A DNA stretch of 64,000 bases from the NCBI GenBank assembly GCA_025642075.2, contig JAODUO010001050.1, positions 99,783-163,782 on the forward strand, given 5' to 3'. Origin of the DNA: Ridgeia piscesae. Taxonomy: Eukaryota > Annelida > Polychaeta > Sabellida > Siboglinidae. The notes beneath the pieces are model-generated. The model worked only from the letters and a program-made list of their open reading frames with translations. It did not search any database and was not told the origin of the DNA. Below are positions 10,813-24,505 of this stretch, one piece after another (position 1 is the stretch's first letter; every line of letters begins with the position of its first letter). Both the position numbers and the translations under genes were made by a program.

Positions 10813-12179
10813 ATATATGTAATGTTTATTCTTATACATAATAGCTCTGAATAGCAAAATATAAATAATATATTATTTGCTCACAGATGCCTGTCACAGA
10901 AGCTCGCTGGTCCAGGCATCTTCGAGCATATATATTATCTATACCTAACTACATAATTATATTACAAAGTTCTATGTCTAAAGATAAATCAATTACAGGA
11001 GCAGAGACAAATCTCCCGTGGTAATTTCAGTGATAATTTCACCAGGCTTCACATAGCATGTTTGTTGTTTCACTGATTACAACATTGTGGCATTGTCTTT
11101 ATAAAAACGTTAATTGTATATAAATGTACAACAATTTCAATACAACAGAAATGAAGGCAACACCACAATAACAATATCTAATGTTGTACATTGTCGAAAA
11201 GTAGTGATGACGGTGAATTTAATGTTAAACAATTTATTATCAATAATAAAAAGAACCAGCCCAGGTCCAGTCAAAACATACCACGGTCATAAAGCTTTCA
11301 AAGTGTGAATTAATATTTTCGCCTATTTTGAAAACTAGAAAAAAATTATGTAATTCAACAATTATACATTCACAATTATTTATTTACCAAAAATACACCA
11401 GGATTGAAGCGCAACGAGTTTTGATTGCGCGGATTTAGAATTGTATGAAATGGCGTGACCTATATTCCTATATTAACTACGCCACGCTTGCAGGACATAC
11501 GAATTGAACATACGAATATTGGACCGCTTCAGTCTACTCTCACATTTACAGACCCAGAAGAAGAGCTATAAATCAATTAAAAATATGACATATTTTTAAA
11601 GATTAAAAAAACTTCAATGCATATATTTTGTACTCCATGTAAAAGCATTTTAACACAGCGCGCGCCCCGTCGAACATCATTATGCAACGTGGCGTACGTG
11701 CCGCGAGCACCGTGCGCACCACCGCGCGCACCGCTGACAAAGTTCACTTTTCAATTTTAAACGCCAAACTGCGTGCGCCATGCCTATTTGTAACGCGCTC
11801 GGGCGTTCTTGCACGCAGGTCCACATAGATAACATGAATACCATTTTAACGTAGATATACATATAAATCTCTGCGTGAAGTAGAAAAGTTCTACTCGCAA
11901 TATTAATAGTACTTTTAAACGATTTTTCACAACGTAAAAGTAAACGTCCACTCACCTCGGTTGTAGTCGTCGGAAAAAACCCGGGAATTTCGCTATGACG
12001 TAGTTCAATCTTTCATTGGTTCATGTGATCATCAAAATAGGTCGACCAATCATTTGCATAATGCTGGCAAACATTCTTGGGGAATCCCCGTTTTCGGCGT
12101 CACTACAGCAATGGCGGCCCAGACCGGCCTCAGATTTTGGACCAGATTCATAGGACAAATCTACCATTGCGCCCCTATC

Positions 12180-13150
12180 GGAATGTAATGTACCTATCCT
12201 AGCCCTAGCCTAGGCTAGTCCTAGGACCTAGACCTAGTCCTAGCCTAGACCTAGACCTAGACCTAGACCTAGACCTAGACCTAGACCTAGACCTAGACCT
12301 AGACCTAGACCTAGACCTAGACCTAGACCTAGACCTAGACCTAGACCTATTTCATAATTTGGGTAGAACCCTAGTCTAAGCCAAATTACGATTGCAAAAT
12401 GCCATAAGGTATAGATTTGCAAACTAGATTCCAATTCAAGGGACTCCTAATGTTATAATTAATCAGATTCACGTCATGTTGGTATGGAAATAATAACTCT
12501 ACTGCCAATTACTGACCAGCCCGCGAGTCGAACAAATGAATCAAAACATGCCGATTTTTCCAATATATGAAGAAACATTTGCGAAGTATATCGATTTTCA
12601 AAATATGTAACATTAATTTTATTCCAAATAAATTGTTAAAATGGTATATTTTAGCGAAATACTTACAAATATACCCCCCTCGAGACGATGACATCGCGCG
12701 AACAGATTTTCGTGCCGCGAGTCGAAATGGTAATGCGGTGGTGGAAATAATTACAAGATTTAATCAATTAATAATTTGTCCTTCCTAGAAGCTAGAAATG
12801 TCACTGAACAGTTGTAACTTAAAGTGTTACGTCAATTGCCATCCGAGAGTGAATTCCAGATGGCAAGTGGACAAGGAAGCCTTCGGCATATTGAGAATCC
12901 AACCCATTATTATCTATGTATATTGAATATACACACGCCACACTCCCCTCAGCCTCAGCCCAGGGACCATCACGCAACGGGGGCCAATAATAATTACTTC
13001 GTGTAATATAAGGTGTTTATTTTGAAAATGTATATTCACAAACCTCATTTTACATCTTTGTCAATCAGGTTGTTTGTATATTTGCCATATGTACATGTTT
13101 TGCGCATTCTATGTTACATTTGGCGGCATTTATAAGCGATATCCACAAGT
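12180..13150 (+). repeat. Intron-1 segmental duplication block 1 (copy A)
   Basis: From the CTAGAC repeat through TTCATAATTTGGGTAGAA, GCCAAATTACGATTGCAAAA, the CGAGTCGAACAAATGAATC segment, CAGATGGCAAGTGGACAAGG and ATTTATAAGCGATATCCA, this block matches 57478-58303 at very high identity with small indels. It is part of the duplicated receptor intron. Both copies keep a short open frame reading MASGQGSLRHIENPTHYYLC, which shared descent explains without a gene. Confidence 0.9.
12240..12350. repeat. (CTAGAC)n hexanucleotide array
   Basis: About 18 tandem copies of CTAGAC (ACCTAG read in another register). The orthologous site in copy B (57488-57530) has only a few degenerate units, so the array expanded or shrank after the duplication. 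The minus-strand Gly-Leu open frame is an artefact. Confidence 0.96.
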
Positions 13151-13845
13151 GTTCGACTCGCGAGCGTGTTCGGCTGGCGAGACATTGAGATTGACTATAC
13201 TATAATATTGTCAGTCGTTTGATCAACGCCAATGCGGTTCTTTAATGTCCAGATGTGTAATATATCAATAGTTTAACTAGTATGTTGCCATAGCCAATTT
13301 GCTTTTAAAATGCGTAATTGTCATTTTTAATCGTCACAAAAGAACTGTCGTTACACCGGGTATACCGGGCGAAACAATATTCAACTGTCGAAGTCCTGCG
13401 GTTTTTTGGGTCACGTGCTTTACGCGAGATCTGCCTTTCACAGCACAATAACAACTCGCACGTGGTTTTGATCGTCATGACGAAGATTCCGATGTGCTTC
13501 TTGTATGAAGGTACGTATAAAAATTTTAAGTGCATTATTGCGTGTAGTCGTGGGCTAATTCAACGTGAACCGCAACTTGCGAGTGTCTACATTACACTAT
13601 ATTTACAAGCCTACTCGACGCGGATTCTCTAACTAAGACTAAGACTACCAAGTCAGTGAGTAAGTCTGATAAGCCAGTACTCTGAGTAGAGTCTGGCAGT
13701 CGCCTTCGGCATCACAACCCCTGCAACTAGCTCAGCCAGATACAGCCTGTACCGGTGTTGACTTGAGTGATGTATTTGATCGCAGAATCTTGTTAATAAG
13801 CTATGTTGAATTGAAATTTATTGAATTGAATTGGATTTTTTCAAC

Positions 13846-13861
13846 AACAACAACAACAACA

Positions 13862-13911
<50 letters not shown>

Positions 13912-13932
13912 GACTACGACTACTACTACATT
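13846..13932. repeat. (CAA)n(CTA)n trinucleotide microsatellite
   Basis: A short CAA run followed by about 20 CTA units with two CGA variants. It is like the tract at 2311-2470. Confidence 0.96.
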
Positions 13933-14707
13933 ATACTTCAATACAAATTGTTGAAAAAAGGGTAAAAGAAGTACAATACTTATCATGTTGACCCTTATAA
14001 TTGCTTAATTACACACATAAAGCATCTGAACAGTGCAATAGAAGGGGCGACACTATTTACATATATGACCATACCACATTTAATCAAAAAGTTATTGTGA
14101 CCGTTATTGAAGAAAAAACCCTTTATAACAATAAACAATCTGAATGTTTAATTTAGTTATATAATTTATGTTGGCAAAATGGTCTATGGGTCTAACACAT
14201 AACTATTCAACAATCAATCTGTATAATGCTTTTTGAAATGATAAACATTTTTACAACTAATCAGTGAATTATCGAGGGAGTTCCAAAGTTTAACTCCATA
14301 TCTAGAGAGAAACTACATATCTAGAGAGAGTAGATAACGTGAGAGTTGAGATGATATGTAACGTTGGTTTGGGAGAATTTGGCAGTAAGCTCATGTTGAT
14401 CGTGCAAGAAACCTGGTCATTTTAGGGGAGCATCCATTATCTCATGCATTTAGTACAATTACTGAGTTATGGTGAGTTGCATTATAATATTTTTTTTTAT
14501 ACAAACTAATTTAAATGTTTATATGACAACCACAATGGTGATAAATGTATTCAATATAACAAATGTAAACATGAACATAAAGCATTAGTACATCTAGAGT
14601 ATTCCATATGTAAGAATTACACATGTATAAAATTCTTGCACTTGTTTCCATTGTGGTAATTTATGCCTTGCTGTAGTCTGTGTAATACATAATACTTTTC
14701 TTCAAGT

Positions 14708-14708
<1 letters not shown>

Positions 14709-14748
<40 letters not shown>
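14709..14748. repeat. (TA)n microsatellite
   Basis: About 40 bp of alternating AT in intron 1. Confidence 0.95.
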
Positions 14749-14751
<3 letters not shown>

Positions 14752-17034
14752 CCATCTGTACTTATATATTTACAAAAATGTGTATTGATTTTCATATCAC
14801 CAATATATGAATACATATTATTATAACTTGAATTATGATATTGCTACAGGCCACACTACAATGCAAGAATGGGAATGAGATGAGGCAGAGATGCCAAGCC
14901 TAAGGCAGTCATCTGGGTTAGGAAGGTGAAAGAAGGACAGTCTGCAGGAGACCCACTTTTGATCAATCCAGGTAATTTACACATTTTAACTATCAACAAT
15001 GTATACATTATAAAAAAAGTCCATATAAATACACAATTGTTTTCATTCACATTTTCATAATAATATCTTGGACACGCAAACCTAGGTTGACTTTTGCACT
15101 TGCATATTTATTGCATATTAGTATGTCAATATAGATATATTTATACATATTTAAAAGGTAATTAGCATAACAATGACTCAACAATACAAAATACAAATCA
15201 AATCAGTTATTCAGTATTGAAGAAGGTAAACATGCGTATAATGAATGATGGAAAATTTTATGATGGAAATATACTCTTACAATAAAACAATAAAATTCAT
15301 AATCGTTGAGAAATAAATAGCATTATTCCCTTCATATCCTCATGTACAAACCCACCCCTACCTCCCCGGAAGAATTCCTGTAAAAATCCAATCCCAGTAA
15401 ACTCTCTGTTCCTGTAAATGCTGCTGTAGCAGAACATTTTGGCTGCCATTTTGTGAAATGCGGTAGGTCATAAATGCAACATAATTATTTACTCCTAACT
15501 CTACTAACATGAATTCTGTTTTGTGTTTACCCCAATTGAATATACGCTTTTCTTTACAGATCAACAAGACACTGACCAGTGAACTAGTGTGCTTAGTACC
15601 ACTAGTTCCACAAGTTAATATGCTATGCAAGATGCAAGATGCTGCATATTAAATGTCATGGCAATGTCGACCGAGTGATCCCAGCTGTGTTGTGTGTTGC
15701 ATCCGTGACCGACTCCCCAGTACTGATCGCGTGTACACTGGTGTCCATGTCTGTCAGTTACCATGACTGAATAGTGACAAACGTAGAATGCATGTTGCTT
15801 ACGATGCGAATATGTGATGCCTGACTAGCTTTGCAGTTGGTGATGGAACGGTGGGTGCAATGGTCTAGCAAATATGTCGTGAGCCTTCGGTCAACTTCTC
15901 TCGACACTGTAAGACACGTTCAGCATTCTTTGGTGAACTACATCGGCTTGAATATCGATGACAGTAATGTGTGATTTCAGTCTCTTTGATGGGACTGCAT
16001 ACCAGCTTTCTACCTATACAACAGACAAAGGGACAATAACATGGGTATGACATGTATGGTATTTTGTAAGTGAGGACACATTTAGCTATATTTTTCCAAC
16101 ATTTTCCACACATGTTATACTTTACTCAGACAACATTCAGTCATACTGTAATGAATATGTGAAGACTAAGTGTACAACAATAAAACATCTACCACTATAT
16201 GTGGCCGGTACTCTTCATACAGTGAGAAAACATGTATAGATTGCACATGTAACTTTCAGCCACTTAGCGAGGACCCTGACTTGTTTAATCACTATGTGTG
16301 TGAGTTGAAAAGATATGAAGCATTACGCCAATAAAGTTATTTAATTTTTTAATTTTACATTATACCTTTTTCAACGCATCACAATATAGTTACTTTCTTT
16401 GTTATGTACATAATAATATTAAATGTATATACTATGTATATTTAATTTGTATCTAGAAAGTCAAATATTTCTAAGAAAATGACATTAGGAGGTAACTAGT
16501 TAAACCTTGCGACCTCTTGTAAATATTTTGGAAATGTCATTATTAATAACCTATCAGAAGAGTAAGACATTCCATTAAACGTGAGGCATGTAAGCCATAA
16601 GAAATATGTTGAATAACAAATCCACTTATGTGCTATTGCTGACAAAATAAGGTATTTACAGCATTTATTTACATTCATTATTTACAGTTTATGTTATGGG
16701 TGAACTTTACAAAAGTTAATTTCCACACATTATTTGTTGACTTGTCGTATAACAATTCTTTCATGATATTGAGCAATTTGCTCAAGAGATGTAGGAGTAG
16801 GCACATGTTTGCTATAGCTAATGTCTTTTCAAGTAAAGGTATAATTAGAGTCTAATTAATGGGATTAATGGTTTTGGATTATGTTATTCATTTCATTAGA
16901 AGTTACTACATTTGTTTGTATACCGAAACTGCTGCACCAGTGGGTCAATGATGTATATAGTTATTAAAACATACTGTTGTTGTCGACGTATTTTATATTT
17001 ATTTGCATATATTTTATCAATGTACTTTTATGTA

Positions 17035-17955
17035 TGAACGTGACAATTGAGTGAAATAAAATTACATTCATTGATGTTTGTTCCACCAAACGTCAACCAG
17101 TGTATTTATTCTAATTGATTTACTTTTCACAGGCATATGTTAACTGATTAATTTTGAAATACATTATTGATTGGGCACTAATTGTGTGAGTTGTACAATT
17201 ACAAGGTAGGCCTAAAACTAACCTCATTTGATATACCACGTATTAGTGCTTACTTTTTTGTAACGTGAATCGTGATAACAGTAACCGTTTTTGTTATATA
17301 TACACCAAACTCGTTTTTAACCTGTTGCTAATTTAATTTATTGCTGCTGTGTTTTGTTCTGATGTGCATGTAATATTGAAAACTAAATACTCATATCAAC
17401 TGCATTTATTTTCCTTGTAATTATATTATAATTATATTACTGTGCTTGCCTGTATTTTGTGGTCAATCCCATCAAATAGTTTCAATAATTGTTTTACTTT
17501 ACGTTGTCTTTACTTCAGTTCACATGCGATTTCAACAATGTACAATTTAACAAGGACACGCATACTTATAAAATCCTCATGCACACAAATAACTATCATA
17601 TGCAGGAGCAGATTCAGAAATCGATTCTAGGGGGCATAAAAACTTCCATTGGCGGAATGAACCAAATGGTGTAGCCTAAATGTTTTCCATACCACACCAC
17701 CATAACTTCAGCCAAACTACTGTCTCATCGGGAATGGTGATATCAGAAAATGGGGCACACTTCAAACTGTCCGGGGGGACATTAGCATGTACCTATTATA
17801 AAAGGTCCGCAGGTATGCCAAATTCCTATGGTCTGGTAGGCACATCCCCAGGGACACAGGACCCATGGATTCACAAATGGCTTACATCTGTAGTGTTTGT
17901 TGATTGTACAGTGTATGTATCATTTCATAAAAGGTTGGTTGATAGAGTAATGTCA
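17035..17955 (+). repeat. Intron-1 segmental duplication block 2 (copy A)
   Basis: Matches 58462-59358 closely. Shared landmarks are ACATTCATTGATGTTTG, GTAACGTGAATCGTGATAAC, CACATGCGATTTCAACAAT, GCAGGAGCAGATTCAGAAAT, TCGGGAATGGTGATATCAG and ATTTCATAAAAGGTT. In copy A it lies 3.9 kb beyond block 1; in copy B only about 0.15 kb. Copy A therefore gained sequence here, or copy B lost it. Confidence 0.9.
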
Positions 17956-17960
17956 CCATT

Positions 17961-19618
17961 GATGCCACATGCATGTATATGAATATGTGGCATTTACTAA
18001 TACCTACTATACGATCAGAATGCATTCATAATGCAACGTATGAAGGTTTTGGACTATCGATGCCTACTTTGTAAGGTGGCATGGACCCACTTGCTGACAT
18101 TCAGTTCAGTTTGGAATTATTTTAAATTAGCTACATAAAATGATACAGCCAAATGCAAATGTTTATATATAACAATTCGAAACTAAACATGCCATCTATC
18201 AACAGGTCGACTAACGTCATGTCTTTTTCATACTGATTATATTTCATCAGTTTTGCAGGATCTATAATTATTCTTTTCTGTCGCGACTTGACTTTGTATT
18301 TGAGCGTGTGGCAGTCGTTTCCCAATACATCTGAGCAGGTGTTTCTGTAAAAAGGGGTCATAGGCATAGTCCTCTATTGCAATCGACACCAACTTGTATA
18401 TTGGTTATCTCCTATGATTCACTGTGTGCTATTTTCTACGCCTTCTGGACTCTTGCGAGACACCCACAAAACTCAGGCCTTTTAATTTAACATGGGATAA
18501 TGGCAGCACAACAAAATGTTGACGAGTACAAAATATCCACAATGCATTGTGGAGAGAATTCCTTCGCTATAGTGCACAAGGTCCATTCGTTTTTCTTATT
18601 CTATTCTGAAAACGAAAAACGCATTCGTTTTTTGTACTTCACTTTTGAAAATAAAATCGTTTTTCGTTCGCAAATTTGAAAAGGAAAAGACGGTATATAC
18701 ACGGACCTATATCATACAAACATTATATATTAAGCGTGACTCGCGTTACTGTGTCTGGCGTTACATGAAATACATTATCACATATAAGTCAGTATGCATA
18801 TTTTAGCTTGAGGGAAATCAATTTTTCAGTCTGTAATTTCGATAATATGCAATAATTATTATATTTAAAACTAACATTAACCTTTTGAATTGCGCATAAT
18901 TTTATAGGAAGTAATGCACACTTGAATATGGTGTTGTAAATCAAGAAATATTTTGCTTTAAAAGAAATACAGAAGGTGATCGTTTTTCATAAAAGTTGCC
19001 TTTACCTTTATTGTGCAAGACTACTTACAGGCAAGTGTTTTATATAAAAAACAAAACTACTAAACGTGTTGTTATGTCTATAGCTATAGCGTAAAACAAC
19101 ACGACCGCTTCAATGCGGACTACACGAATAGCACCTTTGTGTTCATCTGGCTTTGTCACTGATAAGATTGTGCTTGATCGGGTGATGCCCCGATTTGGAT
19201 TGTGCTGTACAGTTTTCGTATTAGAACTTTCCTCTTTTTCATATTTGGTGGGAGTGACTGACCGAAAGCCGTCTTTGCTTTTGTTGTTGTCTTTGCCAAC
19301 TGGCATTGCTATTTACTCTTGCCTTCTCATGGCTTGACATTTGCTACTCGATTCCTCACATTCTCTTGCCTCTTTTTCTTCAGATTCTTTTGTCCGGACA
19401 AAGGCAGGTTCTGTTCCCTTGTCTTCTTTGCATCTCATTTCACATTCTGATGTTTGTAGTGATCTTTATATTTACCTCTGGCACATACTTCAGATGTCTC
19501 TTTCACTGTCTTTCAACGGCTGTGAATGTTGTGAAAGAATCTGAACTCAGTTCCAGTGACTAAGTCAAATGTCTATGGATAAACATAAAATAAATCATTT
19601 TGAATGTTGTTCTAATTA
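17961..19618. other. Intron 1, no feature recognised
   Basis: Mostly featureless AT-rich sequence. A Lys/Glu-rich minus-strand frame near 19040-19550 is broken by stops and has no recognisable domain. Confidence 0.4.
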
Positions 19619-20485
19619 AAGGGAACCAAAAGGGAAACATTACATACTATGCACATGAAAGAGTTAATAAAAACGAACTATTCTGAACGGTAATCATATT
19701 TTTAAAGTCAGTGGTTCATTAGTAAAAAAAATCTGAACACCTTTTCTATCAAAGTTCGCAAGTCGCGCCATTTTAACTGATGTGTGACGTAGTCGAATGT
19801 TTGGCGCAATGAGCGCCAGATTGGGCAAATCTGTATGTAAAATTCCGTTAAAATAATCGCCAGGTGGCGCTTCGCGATGTGTATATCCGCTTCGTTTACC
19901 CGTGTAGGGAAGCGAACATGATTTTCGTTCAGAAATAGCTGAATTTCGGTTGCAACGATAAGGGCCAACATTTTCAAGATAGAACTGAACGCGCTGGTAA
20001 ACCTGGTAAAGAAGACCCGCCGGAAGCCGAAATGCAGAGGCGAGTAACAAGCCGAGGCGACATTGACAAGTGGTCGAAACTCGCTGAAACACTGACAGGT
20101 GTGTTGATGGCCACCTCGCATTCGATCCCGGGATTCGGCGAGTTTCTACTTAGTCACAGCCATGCCGTGTATTATTCTCCAATTCAGTGGTGTAGTGTCG
20201 GATATGTTATATACAACGTGAGGTTTCCCAATTTGAAACAAATATCATATGGGGTCATGGGCATGGCTCTCCGATTTATCTCAACCTGACACAGAGTGAC
20301 AGGCTCAGTCCTTCGCCCTAGCTTAAAACTGTTTTCAGGAATCAATTTCCAAATTGTCCACAACGGTGAAAAAAATGCAGATGAATTGTTGCCCTACTAG
20401 ACTTATTTAAAAATTAAAGTACAACTGAAAAAGCAAAGATTGTTGAATTATTGACATAGCATGACCTGTGCTGCTATGAAACAGA

Positions 20486-20815
20486 TGTGTGGCTCGGGGG
20501 TAGGGCGTCGGACTCTCGACTAAGAGAACCCGGGTTCGAATCCTGTGCTGGGTGTTAAAACCTTGGGCAACTTTTTCACTCTACATTGCTCCAGTCCACT
20601 CAGCTGTATAAATGAGTACCTGGCTATAGACAAGTGGTGGATATGTGTACGAGCAGCCTTCGCGCATTAATTGTAGCATGAGGCTGGATGCTTCCCAGAG
20701 AAGTTGAGATGGTGTTTGATTGAACAGGTCTGCCAGGGAAGTAATGTGTAAAGAGCTTTGAGCAATCCTGAGGTTTGGATACTGCGCTATATAAGAACTT
20801 ACCTTTTTATAAATA
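20486..20815 (+). mobile_element. tRNA-derived SINE, near full length
   Basis: The head is tRNA-like, with an A-box region TGGCTCGGGGGTAGGGCGTC and a canonical B box GGTTCGAATCC. It is followed by the family body (TTAAAACCTTGGGCAA, CTCAGCTGTATAAATGAGTA) and a tail AGAGCTTTGAGCAATCC...TGCGCTATATAAGAACTTACC. The same body occurs at 43476-43625 and inverted at 21925-22205 and 24395-24505. Pol III transcription from the internal boxes is the known mode for this class. Confidence 0.85.
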
Positions 20816-21924
20816 GAACACACCAGTAGAACTATAGGGGAAAGATAAATTATCTAACTATATGGTGTCAATATTGATTGTTCTTTTAATGGGCGTGGTA
20901 TATTTAAAGGGAGGGTTTGGAGCATAATTCTGGAGGGCAAAATAAAGAAAGAAAATCACCACCCATGTTCTTTATGAAATCGACTTCATGCTGAATAATA
21001 GTTGTTTTTTAGCTGAAATATATGTACAGTGGAATGTCTCTATTAAAAATAACCAATTTGAACTGGGTAAAAGTAACACAACTAGCAGAACAAATATTCT
21101 AAACTATAACATATGTGGATATATTTATGAATATTCTGCGGTGATCTTAATTGCAATGTAACTTTGTTGTTGAGGTAACCATAATAATGGCGAGGTAACC
21201 ATAATAGTAGCTGTCAGGTTCCACATTGTGCTACTAATATTTCTTATTCATGAAAAACTCATTGAAACATTTCTGTTTCAGATGTGCCATGATATATTAC
21301 AAATGGCCATGGATTTTATATTCTGTGTTTGGAGCAGACAGTGCTTCCAAATGTAACCGGTTAGACAACTTTCACATGTATCTGCCAACAAAAATGTTCA
21401 TGTATTATAAACAGTGAAATGTGTTGCTCACAATTTATTGACAATGAAAATAACATTAGAGCTTCCAGAACACCAAGAAAACTTACATGATACAACATTT
21501 ATATAATACAAATGATATTTCATACAATGAAAACACCACACATTAGTCTATAGTAGAAATATACCCAACAATTCATGTTTAACAGTAACTGATGTAGGAT
21601 CATTCTAGAATATTTCGAGTAGCATGCCCAGTTGTCCACTGTGTCAGAACTAAAGAAGTTCCAATGATTTTTATAAAAACACATGTATTCTACAAATGAT
21701 AATGGATTGAGTTACTTTTCATATGTCACCTGTCAACACAGTTCTTATATAGTGCAGTATCACATCCTCAAACATTGGGACAAATACATTTGTATTTGAA
21801 AGTATTTAAATACTTTTTAATTATCTGTAATTGATGTTTAGGAATAAACAGTATTTGGATCCCTCAAGAGTATTTGTATTTAAATAAATTTCAATGTATT
21901 TGACCCAATGTCTGCTTAGCATTG

Positions 21925-22205
21925 TCTTTGTCAAAGTGCTTTACACTTTACTCCCTGGCAGACCTTAATTAAACACCATCTCATGACTGTGGGAAGCATC
22001 CAGCCAAGCTGTAATTAATTAATCAAGACAGTCTGTGTACAAATATCCACCATTGTCTATAGCCAGTTGCTTGTTTACACAGCTGAGTGAATTGGAGCAA
22101 GGACGGGTGAACAGACTTGCCCAAGGTTCACACAGCACCATATGGTTTCGTTCTCGAAGTTGAGAGTCTGAAGCCGAGTCCAAAGCTTTAAACCACTGCG
22201 CCACT
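21925..22205 (-). mobile_element. tRNA-derived SINE, minus strand
   Basis: On the minus strand this reads GTGGCGCAGTGGTTTAAAG (A-box head), an eroded B box (CGAGAACGAAACCATATGG), ACCTTGGGCAAGTCTG, ATTCACTCAGCTGTGTAAAC, CTGGCTATAGACAA and a body resembling the SINE at 20486-20815. It is diverged and lacks a clean B box, so probably silent. Confidence 0.8.
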
Positions 22206-23699
22206 ATACATAGTTGATATATTTATTTAGGCCTTTTTCAGGTGTCCAAGTCGGCCATATACAGAGGGTTTTACCTGGTGAATCCATGACACGCTTGGTC
22301 GAAGGGTACAGAGAGTCATACCAGTGTATACCATCAGTATAACTGATTGCATGATCACTTACTGTTTATGCACTAGAGTTGACAATGCTCAGTCATGCAA
22401 TTTCCTAATATTGGTAAACGTGGTACTGAATACATAATTGGTAAAATAATACTGCGTCTTACAAACATTTCACTCCACTATGACATTCCTCTCACAAAAT
22501 GACCACAATAGCATTTATCGCTACATTGTTTGTGTCATGTTGTATCTTATATTAAGTGCTTTAATTTATATTATCCAATAAACACAAACGTTGGCACCTC
22601 AAAATATTAAACGAACAGGAATATCTATGACAATGTATATTGTTAACTGGCAAAATGTCATATTGAGACATCACGCCAATGTGCATGGTGGATCATCTGA
22701 CTTACTTGCTAAACTATTGGATTAAATTATTGTTGAATTAGATTAGTGATTTGCACGACACAGTGGTTGACGATAGATAATTCCACTCATTGTGGTGGCG
22801 AAGAAACTGGTTCCAAATGTTTACTGAGTGTCTACCTGAAGATCTAGTGTTGTATTGGATAGAGTGATCTTGTGGGATATCTACACGTCCACGTTCCATC
22901 TAGTATATTATGCTAGTCTGTTAATGTTTCTTCTTGTTTGCTCAGTGTGCCCAATATTTCCAGAAACTACCAATAAAAGCAATATTGCAAATTTGCAAAG
23001 TGATTTTTTACAGTACATAAGTTATGTCTCATCATAGCTAATTATTCATCCTTTACTATAAGCCTGTAACATGTCCTAGTATCAATGTTGTATGAGTATC
23101 TGAACTTATACAGCACACAGAATTTGTAATTTGTTCTCTCACTGAACAAATAACATGATTGAAAACAACATTCGCAATGCTATTTGTTTATGTTTGAATA
23201 ATATATTTACTGAAAAATATAGCAGTCATGTTGGCACTTTCAGAGCGGTCAACCTGAAAATAGGAACTGCATGCGTAGCTACGAAACTCGAAAGGCAGTA
23301 CTTTTGAAAACTTATTTAGGGAGTGATATCAAAGTGCCCATATTATCGTTCATGCGAATTGACTATGACGTCTATGATCTGGCTTGCATTCAGCTGTTTT
23401 TTAGTGTTATGGACATGTAGCTTTACCTTATTGTTATGCCTCTGTTCATGCAAACGTGATATATACCATTCAAAGTAGGATAAAATAAAACTAATAATAA
23501 TGAATAGCAATATCGGACGGCCTAACTCGCTTGGACCTAGTTGGCGGCTCCATGATCCCATGTACACACCTTCTAGAACGTTAACTGTGGTGGACGTTTA
23601 TGAACAATATCAGTATGTACATAAGTCATCACGATAGACATCGCAATGTGTCTAATGGTACACAATTTAAATAATTTAGATACAGAAGTCTTAATAATA

Positions 23700-23885
23700 T
23701 TTACTAACCTTCTTGCGCGCTCTGATGACTTGGCTACGGCGACGGAAGGATTCGACCGGTAACCCGTTTCGACGACTATCGTTGGTGATTACATATCGCG
23801 CTAATATCGTTTGCACAGCGCCATACTTCAAAACTCGACGTCGCAGACGTTTCTGCGGATCCTGACCCAGTATATACGGTGAGAA
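23700..23885 (-). other. Open minus-strand segment, unknown protein
   Basis: The minus strand is open over about 60 codons reading YILGQDPQKRLRRRVLKYGA..ILARYVITNDSRR..., rich in Arg/Lys, and ends near a GTTAGT that could act as a splice donor. The composition is unlike the AT-rich surroundings. It lies inside the inverted-repeat-bounded region 19619-24218, so it may be a decayed exon of that element. I recognise no family. Confidence 0.28.
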
Positions 23886-24394
23886 ACATCCTATTCGAAG
23901 CAACGTTCTTCGAACGGATGTCCTTCTTCGAAGTTCGCGTATCTTACAACATTGTGTTTACAACGGCGATAGCATTGACGCACGTAATCGGACACGTGAC
24001 TTTAAGGCCGGTTCTGTGTGCTGAATGGTCGGACCACGGTCAGACAACAGGAAGAGGCGCATCATGGACGCCTCTATGAAGCTGATGATTTCAGTAAAAT
24101 TATCCACTTTGGAATTATTTTACTAATAAACCACTGACGTTAAAAATGTGATTACCGTTCAGAATGGTTGCTTTGTATTAGCTCTTTCACGTGAATATTT
24201 CCCTTTTGGTTCCCTTTATTTCCTATTTTCATTGCCAATTTAATATATTTCATTAATTCCTGCTGGTATTTTCACCTATACAGGTATATGTATATATTAA
24301 CTTGTGTGATTATTTTCACGCATTCGAACATATGTGATTCAGAGCGCTGTTTTTCGTCAGGCGAGGTAATTAGTATCGAGGCTAAGTAAAATAA

Positions 24395-24505
24395 AGGTAC
24401 GTTCTTATGTAGCACTGTATAAAAACAATTATGTGCGAAGGCTTCTTGTACACATTTCCACCTCTTGTCTATAGCCAGGTACTCATTTATACTGGTAGGT
24501 GCCAC
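24395..24505 (-). mobile_element. SINE fragment, minus strand
   Basis: The minus strand contains CCAGTATAAATGAGTACCTG, GCTATAGACAAGAGGTGG and GTACAAGAAGCCTTCGC, matching the body of the SINE at 20486-20815. Its tRNA-like head is replaced by the 21-bp array at 24505-24870. Confidence 0.72.

Larger units (their letters stand above)
19619..24218. mobile_element. Possible 4.6-kb DNA transposon with ~115-bp inverted ends
   Basis: The left end, GGGAACCAAAAGGGAAAcatt...GAACGGTAATCAtATTTTTAA...CAGTGGTTcATTAGTAAAA (about 19620-19730), is matched in inverted orientation at about 24110-24217, through ~110 bp with scattered mismatches. Both ends are flanked by A-rich/T-rich TTAAA/TTTA-like bases. Between them lie SINEs, an open minus-strand segment (23700-23885) and unassigned sequence. 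No transposase family was recognised. It may be a genuine large element, or two inverted copies of a smaller one. Confidence 0.55.

Noticed and set aside
11640..11960. CpG-rich minus-strand frame as a gene start or CpG island
   Set aside because: The frame has no domain and no credible splice pattern; the CpG enrichment is short (11650-11820).
12824..12950. Short frame MASGQGSLRHIENPTHYYLC, conserved at 57960-58080
   Set aside because: Conservation is explained by the segmental duplication. Surrounding non-coding bases are equally conserved, and the upstream parts of the frames differ.
14856..14970. Possible exon GRDAKPKAVIWVRKVKEGQS.. ending near a GTAATT
   Set aside because: The frame is short with a stop just upstream, there is no clear acceptor in phase, and no family match; chance is likely enough to leave it out.
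20486..20560. Functional tRNA gene
   Set aside because: A and B boxes are present, but no proper acceptor stem or cloverleaf pairs, and the sequence continues into a repeated SINE body found elsewhere in the window.
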